From the NCBI GenBank assembly GCA_003586115.2, contig QVOM02000126.1, positions 9,828,230 to 9,892,229 on the forward strand: a DNA stretch of 64,000 nucleotides, read 5' to 3'. Source of the stretch: Salvator merianae (taxonomy: Eukaryota > Chordata > Lepidosauria > Squamata > Teiidae). Each line of letters begins with the position of its first letter. Positions within the stretch are counted from its first letter, which is position 1. The notes beneath the pieces are model-generated. The model searched no databases. It was not told the DNA's origin and saw nothing but the letters and a program-made list of their open reading frames with translations. A program made the translations under genes and the position numbers. Shown here in pieces: positions 33,208 to 43,059 of this stretch.

Positions 33208-33280
33208 AAGTGAACATCGCTGTATGCAAATTGTTCAATCAGTTCTTGAACACAAACTGAACTTTGCACATGTCTGATTT

Positions 33281-34459
33281 CCCACTGCTACCCACCACAT
33301 GAGAACAAGCTCTTTGTCCTGTGCCCTCAATGCATCTCACCTGGACTGTTCCCTTTTTCCAAAAAGCACACCAGGAAAAAGGCTGCAAAATACCCCAAAC
33401 AGCTGTAAAAGCTAGTTCTTTTCAAGTCATGAAAAAGTAGTTTGAAGATATCCCATTCACAAGAGGAGCCACACCATGGCTGCCACCAGACAGCAAGAGG
33501 CAATGTGGGATCTAAACCGTACAGGACCTTGCTGTATGTCACCAGACAAGAGCAGCAAGCCCCTACTTACCTGCACATCCGGCAAGCAGCTTATGTGATT
33601 GGCCCACTGGGGATTACCAGAAGCCAGCCATGTGCTCACCCCCTTTCTTTTGTGGTTTTTCGCATGATTAGCTGGCAACCTGAAATCCTCAGTGGGCCAG
33701 TCACATAAGCCGCTGCCAGACACGCAGGTAAGTGGAGCTACGACAAGAAACAGAGTGTCATTGCTAAATTTTCTGTAATAGCAAAACAGGATGCCTTTTG
33801 CACTGTGCAACCAGCACTACATTGGGAATGCCTCGCGTATGTCTGCCATTCCAATGCAATGCCAAGAGGATCCTGGGATTTACCTTGTGTCTGGAGGTAG
33901 CCTAAGACTATCCTGTGGGCAGGAATCCTCTCTAAAACAATGTTATTTATCATCAGAGGATTGTTGCCATTTATCACATTTTCTCCTCCACAAAACTTGC
34001 TGGGGGGGGGACTTTTGCCCTCACTTTTGTGTTGGGGGGGGACTGGGCTGTCACTTTCCTCACTGCTGTTTTCCTTGGCTTTTTCTGACGCATAAGACAC
34101 CGCTGCTGGCAGAAAATTACAGAACTGTTTCATAAAGGGACAGGATTGCTCTTAATAAACTAACATATTGATCAGTACTTAAGAAACACATTTGGCTTTG
34201 TCAGAAAAACAAAGACTTCCCCTCCTTCTAAACCGTCCCCACTAAGTTGCTCTTTTCTTTCTTGTATTTCTTTAAGGCTGTTTCCAGGAGGCAAGGGGAA
34301 ACACTGAGTTAAGGGGAAGCTGGCATTGCCCCTTGCTGTGGCCTCCCAATCATGCAGGGCTCCCCTGGCACAGCTTTGCTTAACTGGGAATCTCACAAGG
34401 CCCTGAAGCATCACTTCACGAGCAACTTCCAGGAATTCACTGCACACCCACCCACGCAC
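33281..34459. other. Unassigned stretch with a foldback at 33565-33735
   Basis: CTTACCTGCACATCCGGCAA at 33566 and TTGGCCCACTGGGGATTA pair with AATCCTCAGTGGGCCAGTC and GACACGCAGGTAAGTGG ending at 33737, a foldback of about 170 bp. It probably sits in a larger repeat, since TTACCTTGTGTCTGGAGG near 33883 looks like another terminus. Poly-G runs lie at 34001 and 34034. No gene recognised. Confidence 0.45.
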
Positions 34460-34525
34460 TCTGTCTCCCTCCCTCCCTCTCTCCCTCCCTCCTTCCCTCT
34501 CTCCCTCCCTCCTTCCTTCCCTCTC
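34460..34525 (+). repeat. CTCCCTCC pyrimidine microsatellite, left of assembly gap
   Basis: CTCCCTCCCTCCTTCC repeats up to the first N. Confidence 0.9.
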
Positions 34526-35143
34526 NNNNNNNNNNNNNNNNNNNNNNNNNNNNNNNNNNNNNNNNNNNNNNNNNNNNNNNNNNNNNNNNNNNNNNNNNNN
34601 NNNNNNNNNNNNNNNNNNNNNNNNNNNNNNNNNNNNNNNNNNNNNNNNNNNNNNNNNNNNNNNNNNNNNNNNNNNNNNNNNNNNNNNNNNNNNNNNNNNN
34701 NNNNNNNNNNNNNNNNNNNNNNNNNNNNNNNNNNNNNNNNNNNNNNNNNNNNNNNNNNNNNNNNNNNNNNNNNNNNNNNNNNNNNNNNNNNNNNNNNNNN
34801 NNNNNNNNNNNNNNNNNNNNNNNNNNNNNNNNNNNNNNNNNNNNNNNNNNNNNNNNNNNNNNNNNNNNNNNNNNNNNNNNNNNNNNNNNNNNNNNNNNNN
34901 NNNNNNNNNNNNNNNNNNNNNNNNNNNNNNNNNNNNNNNNNNNNNNNNNNNNNNNNNNNNNNNNNNNNNNNNNNNNNNNNNNNNNNNNNNNNNNNNNNNN
35001 NNNNNNNNNNNNNNNNNNNNNNNNNNNNNNNNNNNNNNNNNNNNNNNNNNNNNNNNNNNNNNNNNNNNNNNNNNNNNNNNNNNNNNNNNNNNNNNNNNNN
35101 NNNNNNNNNNNNNNNNNNNNNNNNNNNNNNNNNNNNNNNNNNN
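34526..35143. other. Assembly gap (618 N)
   Basis: Unresolved bases. Both edges are pyrimidine tetranucleotide repeat (CCCT at the left, CCTT at the right), so the gap is most likely a long microsatellite. Its true length is unknown. Confidence 0.98.
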
Positions 35144-35192
35144 TTCCTTCCTTCCTTCCTTCCTTCCTTCCTTCCTTCCTTCCTTCCTTCCT
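35144..35192 (+). repeat. CCTT microsatellite, right of assembly gap
   Basis: Uninterrupted TTCC units following the gap. Confidence 0.95.
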
Positions 35193-35482
35193 TTCTGTGT
35201 GCTTGGTGCACTCCCAGAAGTTACCAGCTAAGTAATGTCAGTAAGCAAAAACTTGATGGCAAAGTAATAAGAATGCTGGATCTTCAGCCTCAGGGTTTAG
35301 TTCAAATTAAGTGGATGATAAACCTCGGCAGCCAGACATACCTTCAGAGCTCTCTGGCAGTCCAACCACATTGCTGACAACTGCATGGCAAATTAAGCAT
35401 ATTTGGGAGCAAGGGAACTGCGGGCTGGCACAGCTTATTTGGATACAAAGAGCTCTGTCCACTAGCTAAATTATTAGTCTCT
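35193..35482. other. Unassigned spacer
   Basis: About 290 bp with no recognised feature. Confidence 0.4.
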
Positions 35483-36299
35483 GGGTCTGTTCGCATCTAC
35501 TGGTGAGCAATCACTAGTGAGATGCAACTGCACTTTGTGGAGGCCCAAGTGACTGGGAGTGGCTACAGCCACTCCGATCACTACTAACTGTGGAGCACAA
35601 AACTGTGATCCACAGCTGTGCTGGGAACAGCTGGACTGCTCCCGGTATGCAGCATTCACACCTACTTCCAGGTGTGAATGCCACACTGCGTGGCGCGGCT
35701 GCGGCTGCGGCTGCACATTTGCACATCACATACCCGGTCACCATGGCAGCAGCTGGAAGCTTGCCCAGCCGCTGCCATAGTGGGAAGCCTGCATTCACAC
35801 TGTGAACGCTGGTTACCATTTCTGGGATGTTCCAGCCCTCACAGTGCACATGGCTGCCACACTGCAAAGACTGCAAACTTTCCAAGATGGAAAGGCACTT
35901 CCAGCCACTGACATGACAACTGAGTGGGGACATGATAGTGTTTTCAGGTATCTGAAGGGCTGTCACAGTGCAGAGGGATTGGCCCTATTCTCACTCAGAC
36001 AAGAAGGAAGGACTAGAAACAATGGGATGAAACTTCACGGGAGTAGATACAGACTTTCTGATACAGACTTTAGAAAAAACTTTCTGACAGTAAGGGTAAT
36101 CAGTCATTGGAACAGGTTGCCACAGGAGGTGGTGAGCTCTCCTTCACTGGAGGTCTTCAAGGAGAGGCTGGACAGACATCTGTCTGGGATGGTTGAGTGG
36201 ATCCTGCATGGAGCAGGGGGTTGGACTTGATGACCCTGGAGGTCCCTTCCAACTCTATGGCACTATAATTCTACGATTCTATGAAAGTGCAAAACGCCC
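35483..36299. mobile_element. GGGCC-TIR MITE carrying a CR1 insertion; TCT TSD
   Basis: Left end GGGTCTGTTCGCATCTACTG, right end AAGTGCAAAACGCCC. TCT flanks both sides (35480-35482 and 36300-36302; the match extends to TCTCT). The body includes ACACCTACTTCCAGGTGTGAATG and GTCACCATGGCAGCAG. A CR1 3' end fills about 35918-36284. Confidence 0.87.
35918..36284 (+). repeat. CR1 3' end (ATTCTATGA lineage), nested in MITE
   Basis: The plus strand encodes the ORF2 C-terminus (KGCHSAEGLALFSL) and continues into a 3' UTR with GGTCTTCAAGGAGAGGCTGG, GGGGGTTGGACTTGATGACC and CCTTCCAACTC, ending ATTCTACGATTCTATGA. These are the diagnostic terminal octamers. Truncated at the 5' side. Confidence 0.93.
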
Positions 36300-36302
36300 T
36301 CT

Positions 36303-36794
36303 CTCTCCTAGTTAGGCAGATTTTGTCTAACAATTTAAACTAGGCACATGCAATGGTTTGGTGCTGAACCGCCCCAGTTCCAAAGGACTCGGACGCCCGC
36401 TGAGCTGGTAAACAAATGAACTGCTTGTTGCAGTCTATCTTCACTTCACACCAAGCTGTTATTTGCCCAGTTTGACAGCACAGCAAGCTCTGAACTAGGT
36501 GCAGACGAAGAGCTCCTTCATCCCTTCTTGAGTAGGGATAATGCAGCTGTAGCTGCAGCCAAACCAAACCATTGATCAAGTCTGTTTTAGCCAGTGACAG
36601 CCCACACAAGCACAACAAGGAGTTGAGGAAGCTGGACAAAAGAATGCCGAGTTTTTGACCAGCTGCTGTGGGTCTGAGTCTGCAGAGTGACTCAGAAAGG
36701 TGGAAAGTCCTTTTGACTACCCAGAGCCCAAGCCTGTCAGTCACTACACCTTTCAGAACTCTTTCTTAAAAATGGCTAGAAATAAAACAATAGA
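36303..36794. other. Unassigned stretch
   Basis: 36340-36420 (GGCACATGCAATGGTTTGG, CTGAACCGCCCCAGTTCC) may be a decayed relative of the GGGATGTGCACAA element at 31788. No gene recognised. Confidence 0.35.
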
Positions 36795-36932
36795 GGGAGT
36801 AGCTGTAGCTCAGGGACAGAGCAAACTGCCTGGAAAGCAGAGGATTGCCAGTTCAATCCCCAGCTTCTCCCTGGAAGTTGGCAATGGCAAACCACTTCTG
36901 TATCTCTGCCAAGAAAACTGCATATAGGAGCC
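36795..36932 (+). repeat. tRNA-derived SINE, tandem copy 1
   Basis: A-box-like GTAGCTCAGGGACAGAG at about 36804 and B-box-like CCAGTTCAATCCCC at about 36848. The body has GAAGTTGGCAATGGCAAACC and TGCCAAGAAAACTGCAT. A tRNA-like head and conserved internal promoter mark it as a SINE rather than a tRNA gene, because no acceptor-stem pairing is kept. Confidence 0.85.
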
Positions 36933-36941
36933 CATGGAGTC

Positions 36942-37079
36942 TGGGAGTGGCTGTAGCTCAGTGGTACAGCAAACTGCCTGGAAAGCAGAGGGTCACCAGT
37001 TCAATCCTCAGCTTCTCCCCAGAAGTAGGCAATGGCAAACCTCTTCTCTGCACAGAGATGCCTATGCATTCAACCAGGA
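36942..37079 (+). repeat. tRNA-derived SINE, tandem copy 2
   Basis: Direct repeat of the preceding SINE: GTAGCTCAGTGGTACAG, CCAGTTCAATCCTC, GAAGTAGGCAATGGCAAACC, ending ATTCAACCAGGAGT. The end corresponds to TCAACCAGGAGTCAGGCAC in the copy at 48055, short of the BovB-like tail. Confidence 0.85.
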
Positions 37080-37084
37080 GTTGG

Positions 37085-37492
37085 TCTCATTCCAAGATGG
37101 AACAGACCTCACAATGTGAAAACCGTCCTCACTGCGAGGTCTTGGAACAGAACAGCAGCAGGATCCCAGCATTTGTAGTGTGAATGCTGGTGCCCTGCTG
37201 GTGTTCTGCTCCATGAAAGCAGCCAGGAAGCTTCTGGCCACTGCCACAGTGACTGGCAATGCCGTGCGATGGCACAGACGCAGTCGTGGCATGCATTGCA
37301 CAGCTGGTGCATTCGCATGCAGAAGTGGGTGCAAACACACTGTACCAGGAGCAGTCCAGCTGCTCTTGGTACAGCTGTGGAGCACAATTTTGTGCTCCAC
37401 AGCTGGTAGCATTCAGGAGCAGCTGTAGTCTGCTCCCAATTGCCAGGGCCTCTGCAAAGTGAGGAGGCACTTGACTAGTGAGCCCACACTAG
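37085..37492. mobile_element. Truncated GGGCC-TIR MITE
   Basis: The body has CTCACTGCGAGGTCTTGGAAC, CCACTGCCACAGTGACTGGCAA, GTACCAGGAGCAGTCCAGCTG and TTGACTAGTGAGCC, all family blocks. The left terminus is lost at the SINE junction, and the right end (CACACTAGAAATGCCC) is degraded. Confidence 0.7.
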
Positions 37493-38030
37493 AAATGCCC
37501 ACACTTTCAGCAGCTGGATTAAGATTCACTCATCGTCCACCAGTATTCTATTGAGCTGTTGAGGATATTTCCGTTCCCTCCTCCTCCTCTGCACCTGCAT
37601 TCATAGAACTGTAACAGGCAGAGAGGATTGGCTGTGCACTGAAAAATAGGGCTATGGTTCACCTTGTTTTGGGTTCGATTTAATGAGAAACAATGAATTA
37701 TTTTAATCAGCTCTACAAGAACAACCTGTAGTCCTTAATAACAGCTTTCCCCTGGGGGAATCATCCATTTTGGATGTCGGAAGGCGTTTCATAGCAGGCA
37801 TTCATCTATACATGTTGATGCTACTTTACATTTCCATCTTTTTTATTTTCCTGTGCATGTAATTTCTCTCTCTCTCTCTTTCTCTCTCCCTCCCTCTCTT
37901 TGTATTTGTCTCACTCTCTCCTTCCAGTCTATCTAACTGTTTTAGAGCAGCTTCACAGGAATGAATGGATGTTTTAGCAATGGAAGAAGAATCTGTTCTA
38001 GAGATGCACAGTTCTATCACTTGCTTCAGG
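37493..38030. other. Unassigned stretch with CT microsatellite
   Basis: CTCTCTCT-rich tract at about 37867-37925. Otherwise no recognised feature. Confidence 0.4.
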
Positions 38031-39095
38031 GGGCCTTTTTGCACATACCATTAAGCCGGTCCAGGAAGGGGTCCAGGAAGGGGTCCCTTCTACACAGTGG
38101 ATCGGCTTAAGAGAGGCCACGTCCCCTGCTAGCATGATCCAACCACATTGCATGGAATATAGCCCAGTCTAGGGGCCTGTTCACACTTACGACAGTAGAA
38201 CGTGCTAATTAGTAGCGTTCAGGATGGTCAGGATCAGGTACGGTGAGGAGTATTCACACTTGTCAGCACTAGAACAGTTTGTGAGCTCACCAGCTAGGGA
38301 AGTAGTGCGAATGGGAGTTCACTAGTTAGGTAGCTGTGTCCGGACCCAGAGGAACTGTGTCCGGACATGTGTCCAGAATGGCTGCCAGAGTCCAGACCTC
38401 AAAGTCTGCACCTGGGTTCGAACCATCTGAAAGCAGAGGTATGGCCACACAGTCCCCAGCCCATCACCATTTTGAACCAGGAAGTGGTGCAGGCACACCT
38501 TTCCTGATCCTCACCTGATCACACTAGTCACTTCCAGACTACAAGTTTCTTGACCACAGCTGGTAGGCTTCAGGTGAGCGTCAGGTGGGCTTTGGTGAGT
38601 TTCCAGTCAGCTGGAGCTGTTTGCAGGTGCGAATACTCCACTCCAGCGAGTGTCCTGGAATGTTCCACTCACTAAGTGCGAACAGGTCCTATGTGGCCCA
38701 AAATGGATGCCTAGACAAGAAGCGTGGTAGATCTTTCAAAAAAGGTCTACCATATCCTCCTTGTGAATATATTGGCCCAGGAGTTGTGTGGAAGGGCACA
38801 TGCCTCTGTGGGTTTGTTTAGCCAGGGGTTCCATTTCAGTGCTGCACAAAATCGCTCCGCTGAAATGGATCCCTTGGAGTTTCAAGCCAAGGGACTTTAG
38901 TTCATAGCTATTGGAGAATGCAGAGGCTGTCTCAGAAGATTGCACAATCTTTGGAGCCAGTACAGGAGCTGTCCCAGAACCGCCTTCCAAGTGTGGAAGT
39001 TTCATTCTGGGACAGTAGGAGCCATCCAGCTTCTGGAACTGCTCCAGTCTGGCCTGGTTTTGTTGGCCTTGGTCAGTAAGGTAAGTGTAGAAACA
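38031..39095. mobile_element. Family B MITE split by a GGGCC-TIR MITE
   Basis: Left end GGGCCTTTTTGCACATACC; right end GGTAAGTGTAGAAACAC. The family B blocks GGTCTACC, TTCCATTTCAG and AAGGGACTTTAG occur after the nested element (38173-38689). TSD not resolved. Confidence 0.65.
38173..38689. mobile_element. GGGCC-TIR MITE, 517 bp, nested
   Basis: Left end GGGCCTGTTCACACTTACGA, right end TAAGTGCGAACAGGTCC. Flanks TAG and TAT (one mismatch). Same subfamily as 5685 and 9091, with CTAATTAGTA near the left end. Confidence 0.83.
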
Positions 39096-39401
39096 CATTT
39101 ACAAACTGTGGCTCTTTGGTTATGGGATGATGTGGTCGGTTGCTGGGACACAGTTTGAGGGATGACATGGACACCAGGCAACTACAGCTTTGGATAAGGA
39201 CCAAATATGCAAAAACATGCAACTTCTGAAGGCCCAAGTTTGAGATACATTACTCTGTATGATTGGCTTTTGAAAACAAACATTCTCTACCTATGATCAC
39301 TTTATGTGCACCTGTATTTCCTCCTCTTCCACATCTCCAAAGTAGGCAAAGTTACCCAAATGTGCAGGAAAGCACAACTGTATGGGACAGTGCTGTCTTA
39401 A
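39096..39401. other. Unassigned spacer
   Basis: About 300 bp with no recognised feature. Confidence 0.4.
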
Positions 39402-39889
39402 GAAAACAAAAACATAAGAGGAGCCTTGCTGGATCAGGCCACAGCCCATCTAGTCCAGCATCCTGACTCACACATCGGCCCACCAATTCTGGGCATTCTC
39501 AAACAGAATAAAAAGGCAAAACCTTCACCTGCTCTTGACTCACTGCAAATGGGTTTTACAGGCCTCCTGCCTGTCTCTCCACCCTGAAGGCAGTACATAA
39601 GCATCCATTCTAGTGGCCATTGATACACCTGACCTCCATGAATTTGTCTAATACTTTAATAACGTAATCTAGGCTGGTTGCTGTCACCACCTCTTCTGGT
39701 AGTAAATTCCATAGACTGATGATCCACTGGGTGAAAAAAATACTTCCCCTTGTCAGTCCTAACTCTCCTACCCATCAGCTTCAGAGAGTGCTGCCTGGTC
39801 CTACTGTTGCGTGATGGAGAAAATGATTTTTCTCTATCCACCTTTTCTATACCATGCATGATTTTATCTATTTCAATCAGATCTCGTTC
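39402..39889 (-). repeat. CR1-type LINE 3' end (ACATAAGA lineage)
   Basis: The minus strand encodes RDLIEIDKIMHGIEKVDRE and KLMGRRVRTDKGKYFF, then the 3' UTR reaching AACATAAGAGGAGCCTTGC. Truncated at about 39889. A frameshift breaks the ORF at the HPVDHQS segment. Confidence 0.9.
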
Positions 39890-40064
39890 CCCTATGTCCA
39901 TGCACGCAGCACCATGAAAGCACTGTGCAGGTTCTCTAGGCAAGAAAGCACTTTGGTGTAATCCAGGTCCCACCCATCAGGGGCTCATATCAAGACTGGA
40001 ATAGAATTCCTTCTCCTAACAGCTTTGGGAGCATTTATTACCCTCATTATTTTCAGTGATTTGG
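39890..40064. other. Unassigned spacer
   Basis: No recognised feature. Confidence 0.4.
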
Positions 40065-40193
40065 ACAGTGACTGTAGCTAAAGTGGTAGAGCAGCTGTTT
40101 GGAAAGAAGAAAATCACAAATTTACCTCCAGCATTTATCCAGAAGTAGGTAATTGCAAACCAGCTCTGTAACTCCCAAGAAAGCTGCCAGGAT
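40065..40193 (+). repeat. Degenerate tRNA-derived SINE
   Basis: CTGTAGCTAAAGTGGTAGAGC resembles the A box of the SINEs at 36.8 kb, and CAGAAGTAGGTAATTGCAAACC matches their body. The B box is eroded. Confidence 0.65.
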
Positions 40194-40201
40194 GTATCCA
40201 T

Positions 40202-40411
40202 CAGTGGCGGCCAGTGGCTTTAAGCCCGGGTGTTTGGGCCCTGCACGAAGCGCGCCATGGTTGTTTGTGGGGCCTCCAAGGCTCCGTACTGCTGCAGCAG
40301 GTCACCAGCAACCTGCTGCGACAGTACAGAGGCCCGGAGGCCCTGCAAACAGCCATGGTGCATTTCGCGTGAGCCCCGAACACCTGGGCTTAAAGCCACC
40401 GGCCGCCACTG
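40202..40411. mobile_element. 210-bp foldback hAT element, perfect 8-bp TSD
   Basis: It starts CAGTGGCGGCCAGTGGCTTT and ends GCCACCGGCCGCCACTG. The two arms (through CGCCATGGTTGTTTGTGGGG and CTGCTGCAGCAGGT) pair almost throughout. GTATCCAT flanks both sides (40194-40201 and 40412-40419). Family members are at 54217 and 57835. Confidence 0.95.
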
Positions 40412-40419
40412 GTATCCAT

Positions 40420-41004
40420 GTAGGTTTCATCCAGTCAGCCACAAAAATCATAGTTTTTTTGTAGCAAGAACCTTGTTGGACCAATGCCCTTGTGAAGGAG
40501 GCACTTCTGAAATCTATTTAATTTGTTAATTCTTTCCACTGGAGTTTTGCTTCATAGGTGCATTTTTTTTTCCACCAACCTGTTTGGCACCTGGTAAATA
40601 AAGCCATTTGCCTACCCTACATTTTAAGCAGCAATCGCTACAGCCACTTCCTAATTTAAAAACAGTTTTATCTCAATGCTGCAAAGATCTTTTTTATTTT
40701 TATTATTAATCTTACTCAGATCCATATGTATATAAGCATGTGTGTGTGTGTGTGTATGTAACCGTGGTTATCTTGAAGTACCTATAGTGTTGTACACAGG
40801 CTTTTGTAATTGGACAACATAGAACAATTGGAGATTTACTAATTTATTAAGAACCGAACTGAATGTAACTGAATATCCTTCTTTTGTTGAAAGAAGTCAG
40901 TTAAGGATGTGATGTACATAATCTTTCCTAGTTCCCCTGCCAACGCTAATTTTCTATTATACCTTTTCAGAGTCCTGGAAAGGAAAATGTGCTAAGAGGC
41001 AACA
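40420..41004. other. Unassigned stretch with a TG microsatellite
   Basis: TG run at about 40739-40758. A+T-rich, no gene or repeat recognised. Confidence 0.4.
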
Positions 41005-41480
41005 TTGCTTTATTTTATTTAAAACATGTCTATGTTTCCCAGAAAAATATTTTACAAAAAATAAACATTACAAAATTTACAAAAAAAAAAAACCATAAAA
41101 AGATACAATAGATTGAAAACGTATTAAAACAACCATTCACACAGGGAATGTGAGGGTGAAAAGTTACCAGTTCAGTAGGAGCCTGAAAGCTATAACAGGA
41201 GGAACCTCATGAAATCAGAAGGCAGGGCATTGCACAAGGTTGGTGCTACCACAGAAAAGGCCCTACCGCAGGCCACAATGAGATGACATTCTGTATTTTG
41301 TGGAGCCCACAATAAGGTGTCTACAGATGACCTCAGGGCTCCTCCAGACTTGCAATGAGAGAGGTGTTCTTTAGGCTATCTTGCTCTCAGGTTGTATAGG
41401 CCCTTAAATGCCAAGCATAAAAACTTGAATCTGGCCCAGTAGCTAACTGGCAAGCAGCGCAGCTATTGTTAGCATTTTTA
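41005..41480 (-). repeat. L2-type LINE 3' end, ORF2 C-terminal remnant
   Basis: The reverse strand spells CGRAFSVVAPTLCNALPS and, upstream, ARFKFLCLAFKGLYNL, the L2 ORF2 C-terminal signature. The tail region is A-rich (AAATAAAATAAAG in the reverse sense at 41005). Truncated. Confidence 0.82.
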
Positions 41481-41547
41481 ACTATCTGGCTGCCACATTT
41501 TGTGCTAGTTGCAGTTTCTGGAGCAGATATGAGGGCAGCTGCACATA

Positions 41548-42252
41548 GGCCCTTTCTGCACAGGTCCTTAATCTGGATTAATGGCCCATGTAGTTCACAT
41601 CTAGGCTTCCAGACCTCCATGTTAATACAAATCTAGGAGGATGCACACACACACACACACACACTGGTAGGGCTCTGTCCCTTTTAGATGGAGCCTGATC
41701 CATATTAAGGAGGCCATAGGGCCACAGCAAAATGCTTCCCCCAGAGACCCTGAGGCTAGGAGGTTTTGTTCCTAGTCCTTGGACCTGTGGGGGTGCAGCT
41801 GCGAAGCTCTCGAAAGCTTTGAGACCGCAGCGTGGGCTGATCCAGATCAGTGTGAATTGAACAGATCCCACTGCCTGCACGGTGGCGTAGGTGGCTAAGG
41901 CACTGATCTTTCAATAGGAGGATCAGAGTTCAAGGCCCTTGTCTGCCGTGTAGAGGGGATGAGCGCCCTCCACTGGCCTCTAGCTCCAGCCAACCTAGCT
42001 GTTCGAAAGCAAGTAATTGCAAGTAGATAAATAGGGAGCATCACATTGTGTGATGCGGAAGATAGGCAGATGTAAGCCTTCGGGTGAAAAATAACCCTGT
42101 AAGCCGCTTTGAGTCAGCTTCGGCCGAGGAAAGCGGGGTATAAAAACCAAGTTCTCCTCCTCCTCCTCCTTCTTCCCATGCTCGGGATCGCTGGATCAGG
42201 CTATTCTAGACCCACTGATCCTGACCTGAGGCAGGTAAGTGCAGAAAGGGCC
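41548..42252. mobile_element. Family B MITE carrying a SINE insertion
   Basis: Left end GGCCCTTTCTGCACAGGTCC, right end GGTAAGTGCAGAAAGGGCC. Flanks ATA and ACA (one mismatch). The body has GGAGGTTTTGTTCCTAGTCC and GATCCAGATCAGTG. The SINE occupies 41876-42175. A CA microsatellite is at 41642-41663. Confidence 0.78.
41876..42175 (+). repeat. tRNA-derived SINE, nested in MITE
   Basis: Head CACGGTGGCGTAGGTGGCTA, B-box-like GAGTTCAAGGCCC, then GTAAGCCGCTTTGAGTCAGC, GGCGGGGTATAAA-like tail and TCC repeats. Sister of 19462-19760. Flanks share a CCCA(C)TGC motif that may be its TSD. Confidence 0.87.
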
Positions 42253-42593
42253 ACAGAGTGCTTTATAATAGTCCACTAATAATTGCACGGCATGTCAGAT
42301 TTTTCACTCTTGTTTTTTACTTTAGTTCAGCTGTGTGTGGGAGTGTACACGATCCTCAGTTACAGGCTGTCACTCCCATAGCTAAGCTTTCTTACCTCTG
42401 CGGGATGACAGGATTGCTGTGGATTTGCACCCAAAGGTGGCGTTTCCACCTTCCACTCCTCCTTGGCATCCACTCACACCTGCGAGCAGCGCGTTGCCCC
42501 CAGCGGACTCCTCCTGGCTCCACATTCATGGCAGCTGCACTGGACACGGCCTTGCGCTGTGCCACTTTCATTGCTAAGCCACTGTGAAACGAA
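42253..42593. other. Unassigned spacer
   Basis: About 340 bp with no recognised feature. Confidence 0.4.
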
Positions 42594-43059
42594 GGCCGTT
42601 CCTGGACTTATCTGACTGGCCCAATGCAGCAGGACCGGGCCAGGCTGGAGCGGTCCCTGCTGCCGGATTGCTAGTGCTGTTCCAGCAGGAGCCTTCCACA
42701 TGTGGAAAGCTGTTTCAGGACATCCCCATGCTGGCTCTAAAGATCGTGCAATCCTCACAGCCAGCTTCTGGGTTCTCTAATGACTAGGAACTAAAGTTCC
42801 TAGCCTTGGGGTCCCCAGGGGACCCTTTTCAGCAGCACAATTTTGTCAATGAAAATGAGGTGCACAGCCTTCTACACACCTCCTGGGCTAGGTTTAGGTC
42901 TACCAGCATTTTGGACACCTAGAGCAGGCTACACTGCGTCCGCTGCAGATGCAGTGTGTTAACAGGGGGTGCGGCCTCCCCGTAAACCACATCAGTGTGA
43001 AGAAGGGAGACCTATGGATCCCCTGCTGACCCAGGGCGAAGGTAAGTGCTGAGAAGCCC
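42594..43059. mobile_element. Family B MITE, 466 bp
   Basis: Left end GGCCGTTCCTGGACTTATCTG, right end GGTAAGTGCTGAGAAGCCC. Flanks GAA and AAA. Interior blocks CTAGGAACTAAAGTTCCTAG and GGTCTACCAGC match other family B copies. Confidence 0.7.

Larger units (their letters stand above)
31788..33280. mobile_element. Outer GGGATGTGCACAAA foldback element holding nested repeats
   Basis: The left end near 31788 reads GGGATGTGCACAAATGAA and the right end near 33270 reads CTTTGCACATGTC. Interior TGTTTGTTCAG / CTGAACAAAAGG and GTTCGTGTTC / GAACACAAAC segments also pair. It contains a MITE (31929-32386), an AT-rich foldback (32392-32862), a TA repeat and an L2 tail. The outer boundary is inferred and I could not assign a TSD. 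Confidence 0.5.

Noticed and set aside
34352..35377. Frames crossing the assembly gap
   Set aside because: Mostly N; flanks are microsatellite.
36795..37079. tRNA genes
   Set aside because: A- and B-box-like motifs are present, but acceptor and anticodon stems do not pair and the sequence continues into a SINE body repeated elsewhere.
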